Assembly (NCBI RefSeq): GCF_003584165.1
Contig: NZ_QXFJ01000009.1
Span: 124,001-188,000 of the forward strand
DNA length: 64,000 nucleotides
From: Flagellimonas aequoris
GTDB taxonomy: Bacteria > Bacteroidota > Bacteroidia > Flavobacteriales > Flavobacteriaceae
Reading direction: 5' to 3'
A program made the translations under genes and the position numbers. The notes beneath the pieces are model-generated. The model saw only the letters and a program-made list of their open reading frames with translations, was not told the DNA's origin and searched no databases. This document shows positions 6,152-15,854 of this stretch, piece by piece (position 1 is the stretch's first letter; each line of letters starts with the position of its first letter).

Positions 6152-7288
6152 CTAAGCTTTGCTTTTTTTGAGCAGATGGGCAAAATTATAGCTGGTCAGT
6201 TCCAGGTTTTGAAAGCTTTTGGCCTTGGCCTCATCCAAATTGCCGATCTGGTTTAAAATGGAAACAGCATAATCCAATCCCATGTGTTGCATTTCCGCAA
6301 TGGTCACATCTACCGAGCCACAAAACGCGGCCACGGGAACCTGATACTTTTGGGCAGCCTTGATCACCCCGTTGATGGTTTTGCCAGAAAACGTTTGTCC
6401 GTCCAACTGGCCTTCCCCGGTGATGACCCAATCGGCTCCTTGCACCACTTTCTCAAAATTGGCCAGCTGCATGACCAAATCCACCCCAGAGGTCAGGCTG
6501 GCGTTCAGGAACACCACGGCTCCTCCCCCAACGCCCCCAGCGGCACCTGCCCCGGGAATTTGCTGTACATCCATATCAAAAGTGGTGTGAAGCACTTTGG
6601 CGAATTGTTCCAAACCTTGATCTAAAAAGGCCACCTCATCGGGTGAGGCCCCTTTTTGTGGACCGTAAATTTTGGCGGCACCTTGTTCCCCGTAAAACGG
6701 ATTGTTCACATCGCAGGCTACTTGAATTTTGGCTTTAGCCAACTGTGGACGCACCTTTTCGGTATCGATTTGAGCCACCAACCCTAAATATTTACCGATG
6801 GGTTCTAATTCTTTGCCTTTGGCATCCAAAAACCGATACCCCAAAGCCTGGGCCATGCCCATGCCGCCATCGTTGGTGGCGCTTCCGCCGATGCCTAAAA
6901 CTAGGGTTGTCGCCCCTTTTTCCAGGGCATCCAAAATGAGTTCCCCGGTGCCCAAGGAAGTAGTGTGCATACAGTTCATTTCAGCCTTTTGGAGCAGCTT
7001 GTAGCCCGAGGCTTCGGACATTTCAATAAAAGCGGTGTGTTTGTCTTGGGAAAGCAAATAGGGCGCTTCTATTTCTCTGAACAAGGGATCATGCACCCGC
7101 ACGGGAACGGAAGACGCATTCAGGTAATGGCTCACCACCTCAATGGTGCCATCCCCGCCATCCGCCAAAGGTCTTTTTACGATTTCCGCATGGGGAAAGA
7201 CTTTTTGGATTCCACTGGCCACCGCATCGCAGAATTCCTGCCCGGTGAGGGAACCTTTGTATTTATCGGGTGCGAGGAGGAATTTCAT
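6152..7288 (-). CDS. Glycerate kinase
   Basis: At 378 residues this is a class I glycerate kinase (GarK/GlxK type). The N-terminus is MKFLLAPDKYKGSLTGQEF. It has the LADGGDGTIEV motif at residues 41-51, the central GIGGSATNDGGMGMAQALG and the late PGAGAAGGVGGG and TGEGQLDGQTFSGK motifs. The enzyme phosphorylates D-glycerate (to 2-phosphoglycerate in the well-studied members) and feeds it into lower glycolysis. It is cytosolic and complete. The next gene upstream (7394-9313) is transcribed in the same direction. A fragment of a second glycerate kinase start lies beyond that gene (9411-9500), suggesting rearrangement at this spot. Confidence 0.93.
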   Translation of the reverse strand: MKFLLAPDKYKGSLTGQEFCDAVASGIQKVFPHAEIVKRPLADGGDGTIEVVSHYLNASSVPVRVHDPLFREIEAPYLLSQDKHTAFIEMSEASGYKLLQKAEMNCMHTTSLGTGELILDALEKGATTLVLGIGGSATNDGGMGMAQALGYRFLDAKGKELEPIGKYLGLVAQIDTEKVRPQLAKAKIQVACDVNNPFYGEQGAAKIYGPQKGASPDEVAFLDQGLEQFAKVLHTTFDMDVQQIPGAGAAGGVGGGAVVFLNASLTSGVDLVMQLANFEKVVQGADWVITGEGQLDGQTFSGKTINGVIKAAQKYQVPVAAFCGSVDVTIAEMQHMGLDYAVSILNQIGNLDEAKAKSFQNLELTSYNFAHLLKKSKA

Positions 7289-7393
7289 GGTCTATTTAAT
7301 TTTTGTAACGGTTTCGGCCAGGTGTAATGGTGAAATCGGGACTGCCCCATGATGGGAACTTAATATCGAAATTGATCTAAAAAACTTGTTTTT

Positions 7394-9313
7394 TTAATAT
7401 CTCACATCAATATTAAATCCGACTCCCATACTGCTATGCTTCTTAAATTTTGCCTGACTTGATTTTTTATAGAGCGTTCCGCTATTGAACATTCCAACAG
7501 AAAAAAATATAGCTTCCCCTTTGTTGTTTTCCCCTTCCGTTTCCACCCATTCCAAGGTAACCATAACATCGTCGTTCAAAACAATGTCATAGGGTTTTAA
7601 ATCCACGGTTATTTTGCCGACTTGTTTTGGCTCAATGGGAACGATAATATTCTGCGTAAGCATGTTTTCTTTTGGTCTGTTATTTTCAATGTTATAAAAA
7701 TTAACCCTAAAAATAGCTGTTGCACTTAATCTATTGTAAGAAATATTGAAATTAAAGGCATCTACAAAGGCCGGGGTTTTCCTAACGTTGATCTTAACAC
7801 CCATTTCAGCGCCAAGTTGGTCATAACTAAATCCCGTACTTATAAACTTCGACTCCGTTTTGTTCCCAAGTGTTTTTTTCTTGAAAGCCTTTGCGGTGAC
7901 GACTACTTCGTTCAATGTACTTATTTCTTCTTCCAGTTCTATGGATATAGGCTGTTTTCTTGACAAAAAATCGTTGACCAAAATTTCAACCGGTTTGTAC
8001 CCAATGGACGAAAACCGTAGGGTATCCTTCTCCAATTCCTTATTTAAACTGAACATAAATTTTCCATGGGTATCTGTAACCGTCCCGATTTCTTTGTTCA
8101 AGATCCCGATGTTTACGTAGGGCAGTGGCTCATGGCTTTCATCATCGAGAACCATACCTTCTATGTCGGTCCCAATTTGGGGTGTCCCGGATATACTGTA
8201 AAGTTCTTCGGTGACGTAGCTTGATTTACTTAAATTCTTCCAAGCAGATTGAAAAACAGCTTTGTTCCCAAACGATTCCTTGAAAAAAGCCGTGGCCAGT
8301 TTTACGATATCGTCATAGATCAGCACCGAGCTTTTTGAAGCTTCCAGTATCGAGGGAATACATGTAAAATCGGCATGGACACTCTTTTTGAAGCGCAAAT
8401 AGTATTTTTCGGAATTCAGTTGCCTGAAGTAGTTAAAGTCTTTTGAGGGTTGAAACCCGTCAAGTTTATCACCACTTTCCAAATAAAGGTACTTGATAGG
8501 TTGTGTTTCGGGATCCAAAAGATTTGAATCAAGGATTTCCTGAATAAATCGGTCATTTTCATCCTCTTCCCCAAAATAATGGGTTTCTGTTCCGTCGAGC
8601 GATACAAAGGATTTTGTATTGGGGTTTCTATCGATGAAAACGGCTGAACTCATTCCGCCCCAACTATAGCCAATAATGCCAATAGTATTAAAATCGGCAT
8701 TGAACAGGTTGTTCTCTTTGAGATAGCGTATTGCAAATTCAGCGTCATAAACTTGTTCAAGCATATCCTCTTTTTGATTGGTCATATCGCCAGGATAGCG
8801 ACCCACCGACCAAACAGAAACCACCAAAAATCCATTCTGGGCCAATGCCTCAAGGATTTTATAGTTTTCAAATCCCATTCCATTAAAACCTGCCATATAA
8901 ATAATGACGGAGTGTTTAGACGGGGAAGGTTCGAGGTCCAAAAAGCTATTTGTTTCAATATCCAGCAGTTGTTTGCCGTCTGCACCAATACCTAATTGGG
9001 CCACATAAAACTGGGCCAGTTCGTTCGTTATTCCAGAATAATCTTCGGTATCTTGATAGTTGACCGCTCGCTGTTCAAAAAGGTTGAACAGATTCCCGAA
9101 TTTTAAGGTGCTTGCCTTTTCGTCATTTGATGGATACCAAATGTCCAAATCCACGGGTCTATAATAGAGTTTGTCCGTCTGTTCCGTGTTTGGTTTATAG
9201 GTTCTTGTACTGTCTTTTAGTTGGAAAGATCTATAGCCAGCGTTATAGGTTTGGGCAAGGTTAACCCCAAAAGTCAGTAGGGATACAAGGATGATCAGTT
9301 GGTTTTTTTTCAT
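7394..9313 (-). CDS. Exported alpha/beta-hydrolase with carboxypeptidase-like and unknown C-terminal domains
   Basis: A signal peptide (MKKNQLIILVSLLTFGVNLAQ) leads a dienelactone-hydrolase-like alpha/beta-hydrolase (about residues 120-340) with the nucleophile elbow GYSWGGM, strand HSVIIYMAGFNGMG and a late SVHADF candidate histidine. At about 375-470 a carboxypeptidase regulatory-like domain follows (GMVLDDESHEPLPYVNIGI...VTDTHGKFMFSL...LEEEISTLNEVVVTAKA), as usually found at the start of TonB receptors. The last 160 residues form a beta-rich domain of unknown type. This fusion order is unusual. I chose M5 of the open frame as the start because it begins the signal peptide. Between two partial glycerate kinase copies, the gene may have been inserted. 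The substrate is unknown. Confidence 0.75.
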   Translation of the reverse strand: MKKNQLIILVSLLTFGVNLAQTYNAGYRSFQLKDSTRTYKPNTEQTDKLYYRPVDLDIWYPSNDEKASTLKFGNLFNLFEQRAVNYQDTEDYSGITNELAQFYVAQLGIGADGKQLLDIETNSFLDLEPSPSKHSVIIYMAGFNGMGFENYKILEALAQNGFLVVSVWSVGRYPGDMTNQKEDMLEQVYDAEFAIRYLKENNLFNADFNTIGIIGYSWGGMSSAVFIDRNPNTKSFVSLDGTETHYFGEEDENDRFIQEILDSNLLDPETQPIKYLYLESGDKLDGFQPSKDFNYFRQLNSEKYYLRFKKSVHADFTCIPSILEASKSSVLIYDDIVKLATAFFKESFGNKAVFQSAWKNLSKSSYVTEELYSISGTPQIGTDIEGMVLDDESHEPLPYVNIGILNKEIGTVTDTHGKFMFSLNKELEKDTLRFSSIGYKPVEILVNDFLSRKQPISIELEEEISTLNEVVVTAKAFKKKTLGNKTESKFISTGFSYDQLGAEMGVKINVRKTPAFVDAFNFNISYNRLSATAIFRVNFYNIENNRPKENMLTQNIIVPIEPKQVGKITVDLKPYDIVLNDDVMVTLEWVETEGENNKGEAIFFSVGMFNSGTLYKKSSQAKFKKHSSMGVGFNIDVRY

Positions 9314-9410
9314 TAAAAAGTACATCTATGTTATAGACGTTCATAATATGCAAAGGGTTGTCTGTGTTTTTCAAAATGCGGTACAACACCTAAGCTAAGA
9401 GGACTTGAGA

Positions 9411-9500
9411 GACCTTATGGATCCCACTGGCCACTGCTTCGCAGAATTCCTGCCCGGTGAGGGAGCCTTTGTATTTATGGAGTGCGAGGATGAATTTCAT
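9411..9500 (-). pseudogene. Fragment of a glycerate kinase 5' end
   Basis: Reading from ATG 9500 on the minus strand gives MKFILALHKYKGSLTGQEFC and then EAVASGIHKV before it degenerates. This is nearly identical to the first 30 residues of the intact glycerate kinase that starts at 7288 (MKFLLAPDKYKGSLTGQEFC...). Nucleotide identity is high over about 80 bases and ends abruptly on both sides. It is a relic duplicate left by a recombination or insertion that placed the 7394-9313 gene, or the cassette-like genes, here. Confidence 0.85.
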
Positions 9501-9545
9501 GGGTTTTGGGAATTAGGCAAGAACAAGCAATTACTGATAGCCATT

Positions 9546-9559
9546 GTTAGGCACAATTA
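9546..9559 (-). repeat. Cassette-end repeat, GCCTAAC-containing (R''-like)
   Basis: On the minus strand this reads TAATTGTGCCTAAC. It is the exact inverse of 10380-10393 at the other end of the DUF2971 gene, and the gene's stop codon lies within it. GCCTAAC fits the integron attC R'' consensus RYYYAAC. The following minus-strand bases (AACAA...TTGTT) could be a short or truncated attC. Confidence 0.5.
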
Positions 9560-10363
9560 GTTTATTAATTCACGTTTTAATTTGAACTCATATTGTTCCT
9601 TTTTCGCTTGATAAACAGGAATTGTTTTTTCCTTGCAAAAAGAGATGATTTCTTTCTTGTGTTCATTAGATGTATTCAATCCTATTACAACTTCACGAAT
9701 ACTATTTTCTGGTAATATTATTACTCTGTTCGGTTCTTCATTGGGTTTGTCAAAGTATAATTTAGTTAGTCTGTACTCTTCTTCATATTCCCAATCTTTT
9801 GCTTTAAAATGAGTTTGATAAAAACTTGTCATAATTTCATTTTCTGCATTTATTGGGTCAATTTTAGGTAGGTCATTCGTATATGTTACTCTACCTCCTT
9901 TTCCAAAATATCCACTGGTTCTTATAATTTCCTCATCAAATCCTAGACAATAACCTTTATGAAAATCTCCATAATGGCTCCACATAAGTATAGAATTCCA
10001 TCTTTCGCTCAATGATAAAACACCAAGATATTTATCTGTGTATTCAATATCTAAAGCTTCAAATTCTTTTTGATATTGGTCAAGATTTTGAAGTCTTTCT
10101 CTTAAATGATTTCTTTCAAATTCGATATCTCTTCCTTGTGATATGAGATATCCTAAATTACCTTTAATTCCCTTTTCAATATATTCTTCTATTCTTTCAG
10201 GTGTATTTAATAAGTGATGATTTTTTGTTACACGACAATCGAAAGGATCATTAAAATCAGATGGTGGCGAAAGAAAAACTTGTCTTTTAAGCAACACGTC
10301 TTTATGGTAGTCATTTGTCCAACTTCTATATTTATATACTATTTCAGGTAATTTCGGTTTCAT
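9557..10363 (-). CDS. DUF2971 family protein (268 aa)
   Basis: The family pattern is clear: IVYKYRSWTND at the start, FLSPPSDFNDPFDC, then GVLSLSERWNSILMWSHYGDFHKGYCLGFD and KDWEYEEEYRLTKLYF. DUF2971 proteins are soluble and frequent on mobile and defence islands; their biochemical role is not established. The gene is much more AT-rich than the chromosome around it. It is bounded by inverted 14-base repeats (9546-9559 and 10380-10393) carrying GTTAGGC/GCCTAAC, and by an attC-like hairpin, which is the layout of an integron gene cassette. It was probably acquired horizontally. No promoter of its own is evident. Confidence 0.85.
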   Translation of the reverse strand: MKPKLPEIVYKYRSWTNDYHKDVLLKRQVFLSPPSDFNDPFDCRVTKNHHLLNTPERIEEYIEKGIKGNLGYLISQGRDIEFERNHLRERLQNLDQYQKEFEALDIEYTDKYLGVLSLSERWNSILMWSHYGDFHKGYCLGFDEEIIRTSGYFGKGGRVTYTNDLPKIDPINAENEIMTSFYQTHFKAKDWEYEEEYRLTKLYFDKPNEEPNRVIILPENSIREVVIGLNTSNEHKKEIISFCKEKTIPVYQAKKEQYEFKLKRELIN

Positions 10364-10379
10364 AGAATTTTTTGGGTCA

Positions 10380-10453
10380 TAATTGTGCCTAACTGTTTGT
10401 ATATGAGGCGCAGCATCCCAAAGGGTGCTATGATTTCATATACCGTGTTGGTG
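10380..10453 (-). repeat. attC-like hairpin between two cassette-like genes
   Basis: GTATATGA (10399-10406) pairs with TCATATAC (10436-10443), and inside it AGCATCC (10412-10418) pairs with GGGTGCT (10423-10429). On the minus strand the outer boxes are CACCAAC (10447-10453) and GTTAGGC (10387-10393). The latter fits attC R' (GTTRRRY); the former fits R'' only partly. The length (about 67 bases) and the AAC...GTT layout agree with attC sites, but no integron integrase is in view. Confidence 0.5.
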
Positions 10454-10461
10454 ATTCGTGT

Positions 10462-11121
10462 TTATTTATTCGGGTAAGCATCACTGTATTCATCTGTTTT
10501 AAAGTCGTAGATTAAAACTGGATAGTTTGTTGAAAAAGTCAGTTTCCATTTTTGCTTATATGCTTGAATTGTATAATCTTCATTGAATGAGTCTAGAAGA
10601 TATGGACTGTATCCTCTTTTGTCAATTCCAGGATTGTGGAAAATGGGTAATTCTATTTTGATTACTTCTTGATTGGAATTGTCAGATTCAAATTTAGGTT
10701 TCATCTTAGCAACATTCTGAAAAATTGAAGAAAGAATGGAAGTGAAGTTCTTATTTAAACCTCCAATAATAATTTGGCAATTATCAAACTGTAATTTTAG
10801 TTTTTGAATTCTTAATCCACCAAAAGGCTTATTAACCGTGTTTAATTCTTCAAGCGCATTAAATAGTGGCTTTAGAATATACTTTTTTCCTCCTGCTTTT
10901 ATAGTATCCCATAGCAATCCTCCTGCAATAGCAGCAATAAGAAAATCTTTAAGCTCGGAGTTAACGAAAATTGTTATCCACATTTCACCTCCTTCAGCTG
11001 CTGCAGATATAAATTCTGATCTAATTTGATAATTGTATTCTTTATCTAATGAGGCCTTGAATTCACTTATTCCTTCAAATTCGCGATTGTTATATTCTAT
11101 TGTAACAAATAGGTCATTCAT
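10462..11121 (-). CDS. Unknown AT-rich protein (219 aa), cassette-like
   Basis: I do not recognise the family. The protein begins MNDLFVTIEYNNREFEGISEF and contains a glycine-rich hydrophobic stretch (KDFLIAAIAGGLLWDTIKAGG, about residues 57-77) that could be a single membrane helix or an amphipathic segment. The rest is soluble mixed alpha/beta, rich in Asn, Lys and Ile. No signal peptide is present. Base composition is strongly AT-rich like the DUF2971 gene, from which it is separated by the attC-like hairpin. The pair looks like consecutive cassettes read in the same direction. The function is unknown; an effector or defence role is only a guess. Confidence 0.6.
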   Translation of the reverse strand: MNDLFVTIEYNNREFEGISEFKASLDKEYNYQIRSEFISAAAEGGEMWITIFVNSELKDFLIAAIAGGLLWDTIKAGGKKYILKPLFNALEELNTVNKPFGGLRIQKLKLQFDNCQIIIGGLNKNFTSILSSIFQNVAKMKPKFESDNSNQEVIKIELPIFHNPGIDKRGYSPYLLDSFNEDYTIQAYKQKWKLTFSTNYPVLIYDFKTDEYSDAYPNK

Positions 11122-11379
11122 ATTGTAAATTTATTTTCAATCAGCAAACTCGATTTTTCATGATTGCCAACTTATTTATATAAATATAAAATACATCCCT
11201 ATACCCCAAATATAGAGTACTATCGACGCATCCAATCACCCTCTTCCACATCCCCTATTCAGTACTCAAGATAATCAAACAATTCCAACCCTTTTACGGA
11301 ATAGCATATTCGCATGTGTAAAGTGGTACAGGTTTTGTATCTCACAGGGAAGTATTTACCTTTAAACAAAAATGAAACT

Positions 11380-12081
11380 ATGAAAAACATTATCCTACCG
11401 ATTGCCGCTTTGCTATGCACCACCGCCTTTTTTGCCCAAACCAAGAGCTTTTTAGATGTGCCCTATCTGGAAACATCCGCCCAAGTGGACACCTTGGTAA
11501 CGCCGGACAAAATCTACCTCAGCATCACCATTCAGGAAAAGGACACCAAAGGCCGTGTGTCCGTAGAGGAGCAGGAGAACAAAATGGCGCAACGCTTTAA
11601 GGCCATGGGCATTGATATAGACAAACAATTGGTGATCAAGGATTTTAGCAGCGATTTTAAAAAATATTTCTTGCGCGACAAGGAAGTGCTGAAAAGCAAA
11701 CAATATGCGTTGGAAGTCCACTCCGGTAAGCAGGCCGGGGAGGTCATGGTAGCCTTGGAGCAATTGGAGATTGCCAACGCCTATGTGGAAAAGACCGAAT
11801 ATTCCAAAATGGATGAACTGGAACTGGAACTGAAATCCAGGGCCGTAAAAAAAGCCCAGCAAAAAGCGGTTGCCCTGACCAAACCGTTGGGCCAAAAAGT
11901 GGGCATGGCCATCCATATTGTGGACAACTCACAACCGTATTACCCCCGTTACAACCAGCCCGTGATGATGGCCAAAATGGAAATGGCCGCAGATGCGAGC
12001 ATGGAACAACCCCTGAACATCGATTTTGAAAAAATAAAAGTGGAATCCATGGTGAACGTCAAGTTTGCCTTGTCCAATTAA
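11380..12081 (+). CDS. SIMPL-domain (DUF541) periplasmic protein
   Basis: A signal peptide (MKNIILPIAALLCTTAFFAQ) precedes a SIMPL/DUF541 domain. Visible marks are VDTLVTPDKIYLSITIQEKD near the start, alternating helices (VSVEEQENKMAQRFKAMGI), strands such as KYFLRDKEVLKSKQYALEVH, and LKSRAVKKAQQKAVALTKPLGQKVG, the typical 'R/K-A-x-x-A-x-x-K-A-x-x-L-A/T-x-x-L-G' helix. The family forms oligomeric periplasmic or surface proteins (E. coli YggE, BP26), often linked to stress tolerance. I chose ATG 11380 because the earlier frame start adds 22 residues that hide the signal peptide. DUF6265 follows 36 bases later. Confidence 0.85.
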   Translation: MKNIILPIAALLCTTAFFAQTKSFLDVPYLETSAQVDTLVTPDKIYLSITIQEKDTKGRVSVEEQENKMAQRFKAMGIDIDKQLVIKDFSSDFKKYFLRDKEVLKSKQYALEVHSGKQAGEVMVALEQLEIANAYVEKTEYSKMDELELELKSRAVKKAQQKAVALTKPLGQKVGMAIHIVDNSQPYYPRYNQPVMMAKMEMAADASMEQPLNIDFEKIKVESMVNVKFALSN

Positions 12082-12117
12082 ACCCGCTTCATTCGTCTAT
12101 CCTAAAAGACAAAACTC

Positions 12118-12609
12118 ATGAGAACTATCTTGATCATTTTTTTAATGGGTATCGGATCGGTTTCTGCCCAAAACACCATGCAACTGTCCGAAGGACAGGA
12201 ATCGCCCAGTGCTTCATTAAAAGAGGTGGCCTGGATCGAGGGTTCTTGGAGCGGGGAAGCCTTTGGCGGAACGGCTGAAGAGATTTGGAGCGCGCCTTTG
12301 GGCGACTCCATGATGTTCGTGTTCCGTTTGGTGAACGACAATAAGGTTTCCTTTTATGAGATCGGGCACATTCAACAACTAGGGAATTCCCTCATTCTTC
12401 AACTAAAACATTTTGATGGCAACCTGAAGGGATGGGAGGATAAAATCGAGACCGTCGACTTTAAATTGGTGAAACTGGAAAAGAACAAGGTCTATTTTGA
12501 AGGGCTTACCATGGAGTTGGTGGATAAAAACCACATGAACGTCTACGTGCTCATCGAGGAAAATGGCGAAGCCGAGGAAATCCTTTTTGCCTATTCCAAA
12601 AAACCTTGA
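12118..12609 (+). CDS. DUF6265 family exported protein (163 aa)
   Basis: A short signal peptide (MRTILIIFLMGIGSVSAQ) is followed by a lipocalin-like beta barrel of the DUF6265 type: WIEGSWSGEAFGGTAEEIWS, GDSMMFVFRLVNDNKVSFYE and LILQLKHFDGNLKGWEDK. The function of the family is unknown; the fold suggests small-ligand binding in the periplasm. It is probably co-transcribed with the upstream SIMPL gene (36-base gap). Confidence 0.8.
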   Translation: MRTILIIFLMGIGSVSAQNTMQLSEGQESPSASLKEVAWIEGSWSGEAFGGTAEEIWSAPLGDSMMFVFRLVNDNKVSFYEIGHIQQLGNSLILQLKHFDGNLKGWEDKIETVDFKLVKLEKNKVYFEGLTMELVDKNHMNVYVLIEENGEAEEILFAYSKKP

Positions 12610-12704
12610 TGTTTCCCTAGGGATACTGTCCGTTTTACTTTTCTTGTTCTTTTTCCAATAGGTTTGAATTAGTATCTTTAACAGGATAACTAATTCCAAC
12701 ACTC

Positions 12705-15700
12705 GTGAAACCAAGACTACTACTCCTATGTGCCCTACTGCTGGCCATTTACCCTTCGCGTGCCCAAAAACGAAACAAAAAATCCGACACTCCCGCTGTT
12801 GTCGTCAACGATTCCCTTTTCCCGGGACTGAAATGGCGTAACATTGGGCCGTACCGTGGGGGTCGAAGTGTTACCTCTACCGGGGTAGTGGGTCAACCCC
12901 ACACCTATTACATGGGTTCTACCGGGGGTGGGATTTATAAAACTACGGATGATGGTATCAATTGGGAGAACATTTCCGATGGATTCTTAAAAACAGGCAC
13001 CGTAGGTGATATTGCGGTTTCCGAAACCAATCCCAACTTGGTCTTGGTGGGCATGGGAGAACATCCTGCCCGTGGGGTAATGACTTCCATGGGAGATGGT
13101 GTCTATAAATCTACCGATGCAGGCAAAACCTGGAAACATATCGGTTTGGACAAAACCCGCCATATTGGTGATGTGATCATCGACCCAACCAATCCCGATA
13201 TCCTTTTTGTAGCGGCCCAAGGCGCACAATATGGCCCTTCCGAAGATCGTGGCGTGTATCGTTCCTTGAACGGAGGCGAAACTTGGGAAAAAGTCCTTTA
13301 TGTGGATGAAAACACAGGAGCTTCCTCCCTTTCCATGGATATGAACAATCCCATGATCCTGTATGCCGCTATGTGGCAACACCGCAGGTATCCTTGGACC
13401 ATGGAATCCGGTGGGGCATCTTCCGGACTGTACAAATCCACCGATGGGGGTGCCACTTGGACCAAGATGGACAAGGGCATTCCAAAGGAATTTGGTAAAT
13501 CGGGCATCTCGGTTTCCAGGGCCAATTCCGATATTGTTTATGTGGTTTTGGAGGCCGAAGGCGAAAAAGGCGGGGTCTACAAAAGTGTGGATGCCGGTAA
13601 GACTTGGCAGCAGACCAGCAAGGACCGCATCAACATTGCCCGTTCTTGGTACTACATGGAAATCTTTGCCGATACCCAGGATGAAAATGTGGTGTACGTA
13701 TTGAACGCTCCCGTGACCAAATCCATTGACGGTGGAAAGACCTTTGCGCCCTTATCCACTCCGCATGGGGATAACCATGACCTTTGGATCCATCCGCACG
13801 ACAACAAGATCATGATCAACTCCAATGACGGAGGTGCCAACATCAGCAATAATGGAGGAAAGAGCTGGAGCTCACAGGAGAATCAGGCCACTTCCCAGTT
13901 TTATCGCGTGATCACGGACAATTTGGTGCCTTACCATGTGTATGGTGGCCAGCAGGACAATACTTCGGTGGCCATTGCCAGCAGGACCCATGACGACGGT
14001 ATCGATTGGAAGGATTGGTACGCCGTTTCGGGTTGTGAAAGTGCCTATTTGGCCTTTGACCCCAATAATCCCGATTTTATTTATGGAGGCTGTTACCAAG
14101 GGATCATCGAGAAATGGGTACGGGCTTCACAGGAAGCAAAACCCATCAAGGAATATCCTGAGTTGGGACTCAGTAAAGTGCCAAAAGATTTTAAGTTCCG
14201 TTACAATTGGAACGCGCCTATCATCAGTTCGCCACACGACCCGAATACGATTTACCATGCCGGGAATGTGGTCTTTAAAACACAAGATGGTGGCAATACA
14301 TGGGAAGTGGTGAGTCCCGATCTTACCCGCAACGACCCAGAAAAACAAGGTCCCGGAGGTGGGCCGTACACCAATGAAGCCGCTGGGGGCGAAAACTACA
14401 ACACCCTTATGTACTTGGTGGAATCTCCACACGAGAAAGGGGTTCTTTATGCCGGTTCGGATGATGGTTTGGTGCATATCACCAAAAACGGTGGCCAAAG
14501 TTGGGAAAACATTACTCCTCCTAATTTGAAGGAAAGCATCATCAACAGCATTGAAGTGTCTCCCCATGATCCTGCAACGGCCTATATGGTGGCCATGCGA
14601 TACAAGTTCATGGATTTGGACACTTATATTTTCAAGACTTCCGACTATGGTAAAACTTGGACCAGGATCACCCAAGGTATTGATGGCGAACACAACTTTG
14701 CCCGTGTGGTCAGGGAGGATCCAAAACAAAAAGGACTGTTGTATGCCGGTACCGAAACAGGCCTGTTCGTCTCCTTGGATGATGGACAACACTGGCAGCC
14801 CTTGCAACTCAACCTACCCCTAGTTCCAATCAACGACTTGGCCATTCATGACAACGATTTGATCGCTGCCACGGCGGGACGTTCTTTTTGGATCTTGGAC
14901 GACCTTGGGGCCATTCAAACCAGTTTGAACCCAGCCACAAAGTTGAGCATTGTGACCCCGAAACCTTCCTACCGCATTTTTAACGGCAGTACCGACAAAT
15001 CGGTTCAAGGGTTGGGGCAAAACCCAAAATCGGGGGTAACCTTTGATTATTATCTGCCCAAAAAATTGGATTCCACAGAGCTGAAACTGGAAGTGCTTTC
15101 CGGAGGAAAAGTGATCCGGGCCATCACCAATCAAGCGCCAAAAGATTTCAAAAGTTGGCCCGGCGGACCGTCAAAACCAGCCGTTCTGCCTTCTTTGAAG
15201 GGTTACAATCGATTCACTTGGGATTTTAGCCGTGAGTCCGTGATTCCCGTAGATCAGGTTTTTGCCTATGGAGGGTATCAAGGGGCCCGTGTGGCGCCTG
15301 GCACCTATACCTTAAAACTATCTATTGGTGATGAAACCGTAGAGACCAATGCCGTGGTTTTGGCCGACCCCAATGTGGAAGGTACTCCAGCGGATTACGC
15401 GGAACAACAATCGGTCCTTGTTAAAATTGATGAGACCATCAACAGTATGCACAAGGGGGTTAACCAGATTCGAAAGGCCAAAAATCAGCTCAAAACTTAC
15501 AAAGACTTGTTGAAGGATAATGAGAAAGCCAAAGGCTTGTTAGAAAATGGGGATAAGCTTTTGGAGCGCATTACCACTTGGGAAGAAAAGTTGATTCAGC
15601 CCAACCAAAAGACGTTCCAGGATGTGATCAACTTCCGGAACCAGCTGAATGCCGAATTCATGCATTTAAAAGGGTTTGTGGATGTGGCCGAACCGAAGGT

Positions 15701-15854
15701 GACCAACGGCGCCAAGGAACGGTTACGAGATCTTTTGGCCCAGTGGAAAACGTATGAGGATGAAAAAAACGCCATTGTAAACGATGGCATGAAAGCCTAC
15801 AACGACATGTTCAAATCGCTGGAAATTCCGGCTATCATATTATCCGAAGAATAA
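12705..15854 (+). CDS. Exported BNR/sortilin-like beta-propeller protein (1049 aa)
   Basis: The start is GTG at 12705, giving a signal peptide [21 protein letters not shown]. About 700 residues of BNR/Asp-box repeats follow (SxDxGxTW patterns: [45 protein letters not shown] and others), as in VPS10/sortilin-type 'glycosyl hydrolase' proteins of Bacteroidota. A linker domain and a helical C-terminus with heptad-like repeats (about 880-1040) complete it. Such proteins are widely mis-named glycosyl hydrolases; a scaffold, binding or exo-enzyme role is possible. Its stop shares one base with the start of the pentapeptide gene, so the two are translationally coupled. Confidence 0.85.
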   Translation: MKPRLLLLCALLLAIYPSRAQKRNKKSDTPAVVVNDSLFPGLKWRNIGPYRGGRSVTSTGVVGQPHTYYMGSTGGGIYKTTDDGINWENISDGFLKTGTVGDIAVSETNPNLVLVGMGEHPARGVMTSMGDGVYKSTDAGKTWKHIGLDKTRHIGDVIIDPTNPDILFVAAQGAQYGPSEDRGVYRSLNGGETWEKVLYVDENTGASSLSMDMNNPMILYAAMWQHRRYPWTMESGGASSGLYKSTDGGATWTKMDKGIPKEFGKSGISVSRANSDIVYVVLEAEGEKGGVYKSVDAGKTWQQTSKDRINIARSWYYMEIFADTQDENVVYVLNAPVTKSIDGGKTFAPLSTPHGDNHDLWIHPHDNKIMINSNDGGANISNNGGKSWSSQENQATSQFYRVITDNLVPYHVYGGQQDNTSVAIASRTHDDGIDWKDWYAVSGCESAYLAFDPNNPDFIYGGCYQGIIEKWVRASQEAKPIKEYPELGLSKVPKDFKFRYNWNAPIISSPHDPNTIYHAGNVVFKTQDGGNTWEVVSPDLTRNDPEKQGPGGGPYTNEAAGGENYNTLMYLVESPHEKGVLYAGSDDGLVHITKNGGQSWENITPPNLKESIINSIEVSPHDPATAYMVAMRYKFMDLDTYIFKTSDYGKTWTRITQGIDGEHNFARVVREDPKQKGLLYAGTETGLFVSLDDGQHWQPLQLNLPLVPINDLAIHDNDLIAATAGRSFWILDDLGAIQTSLNPATKLSIVTPKPSYRIFNGSTDKSVQGLGQNPKSGVTFDYYLPKKLDSTELKLEVLSGGKVIRAITNQAPKDFKSWPGGPSKPAVLPSLKGYNRFTWDFSRESVIPVDQVFAYGGYQGARVAPGTYTLKLSIGDETVETNAVVLADPNVEGTPADYAEQQSVLVKIDETINSMHKGVNQIRKAKNQLKTYKDLLKDNEKAKGLLENGDKLLERITTWEEKLIQPNQKTFQDVINFRNQLNAEFMHLKGFVDVAEPKVTNGAKERLRDLLAQWKTYEDEKNAIVNDGMKAYNDMFKSLEIPAIILSEE

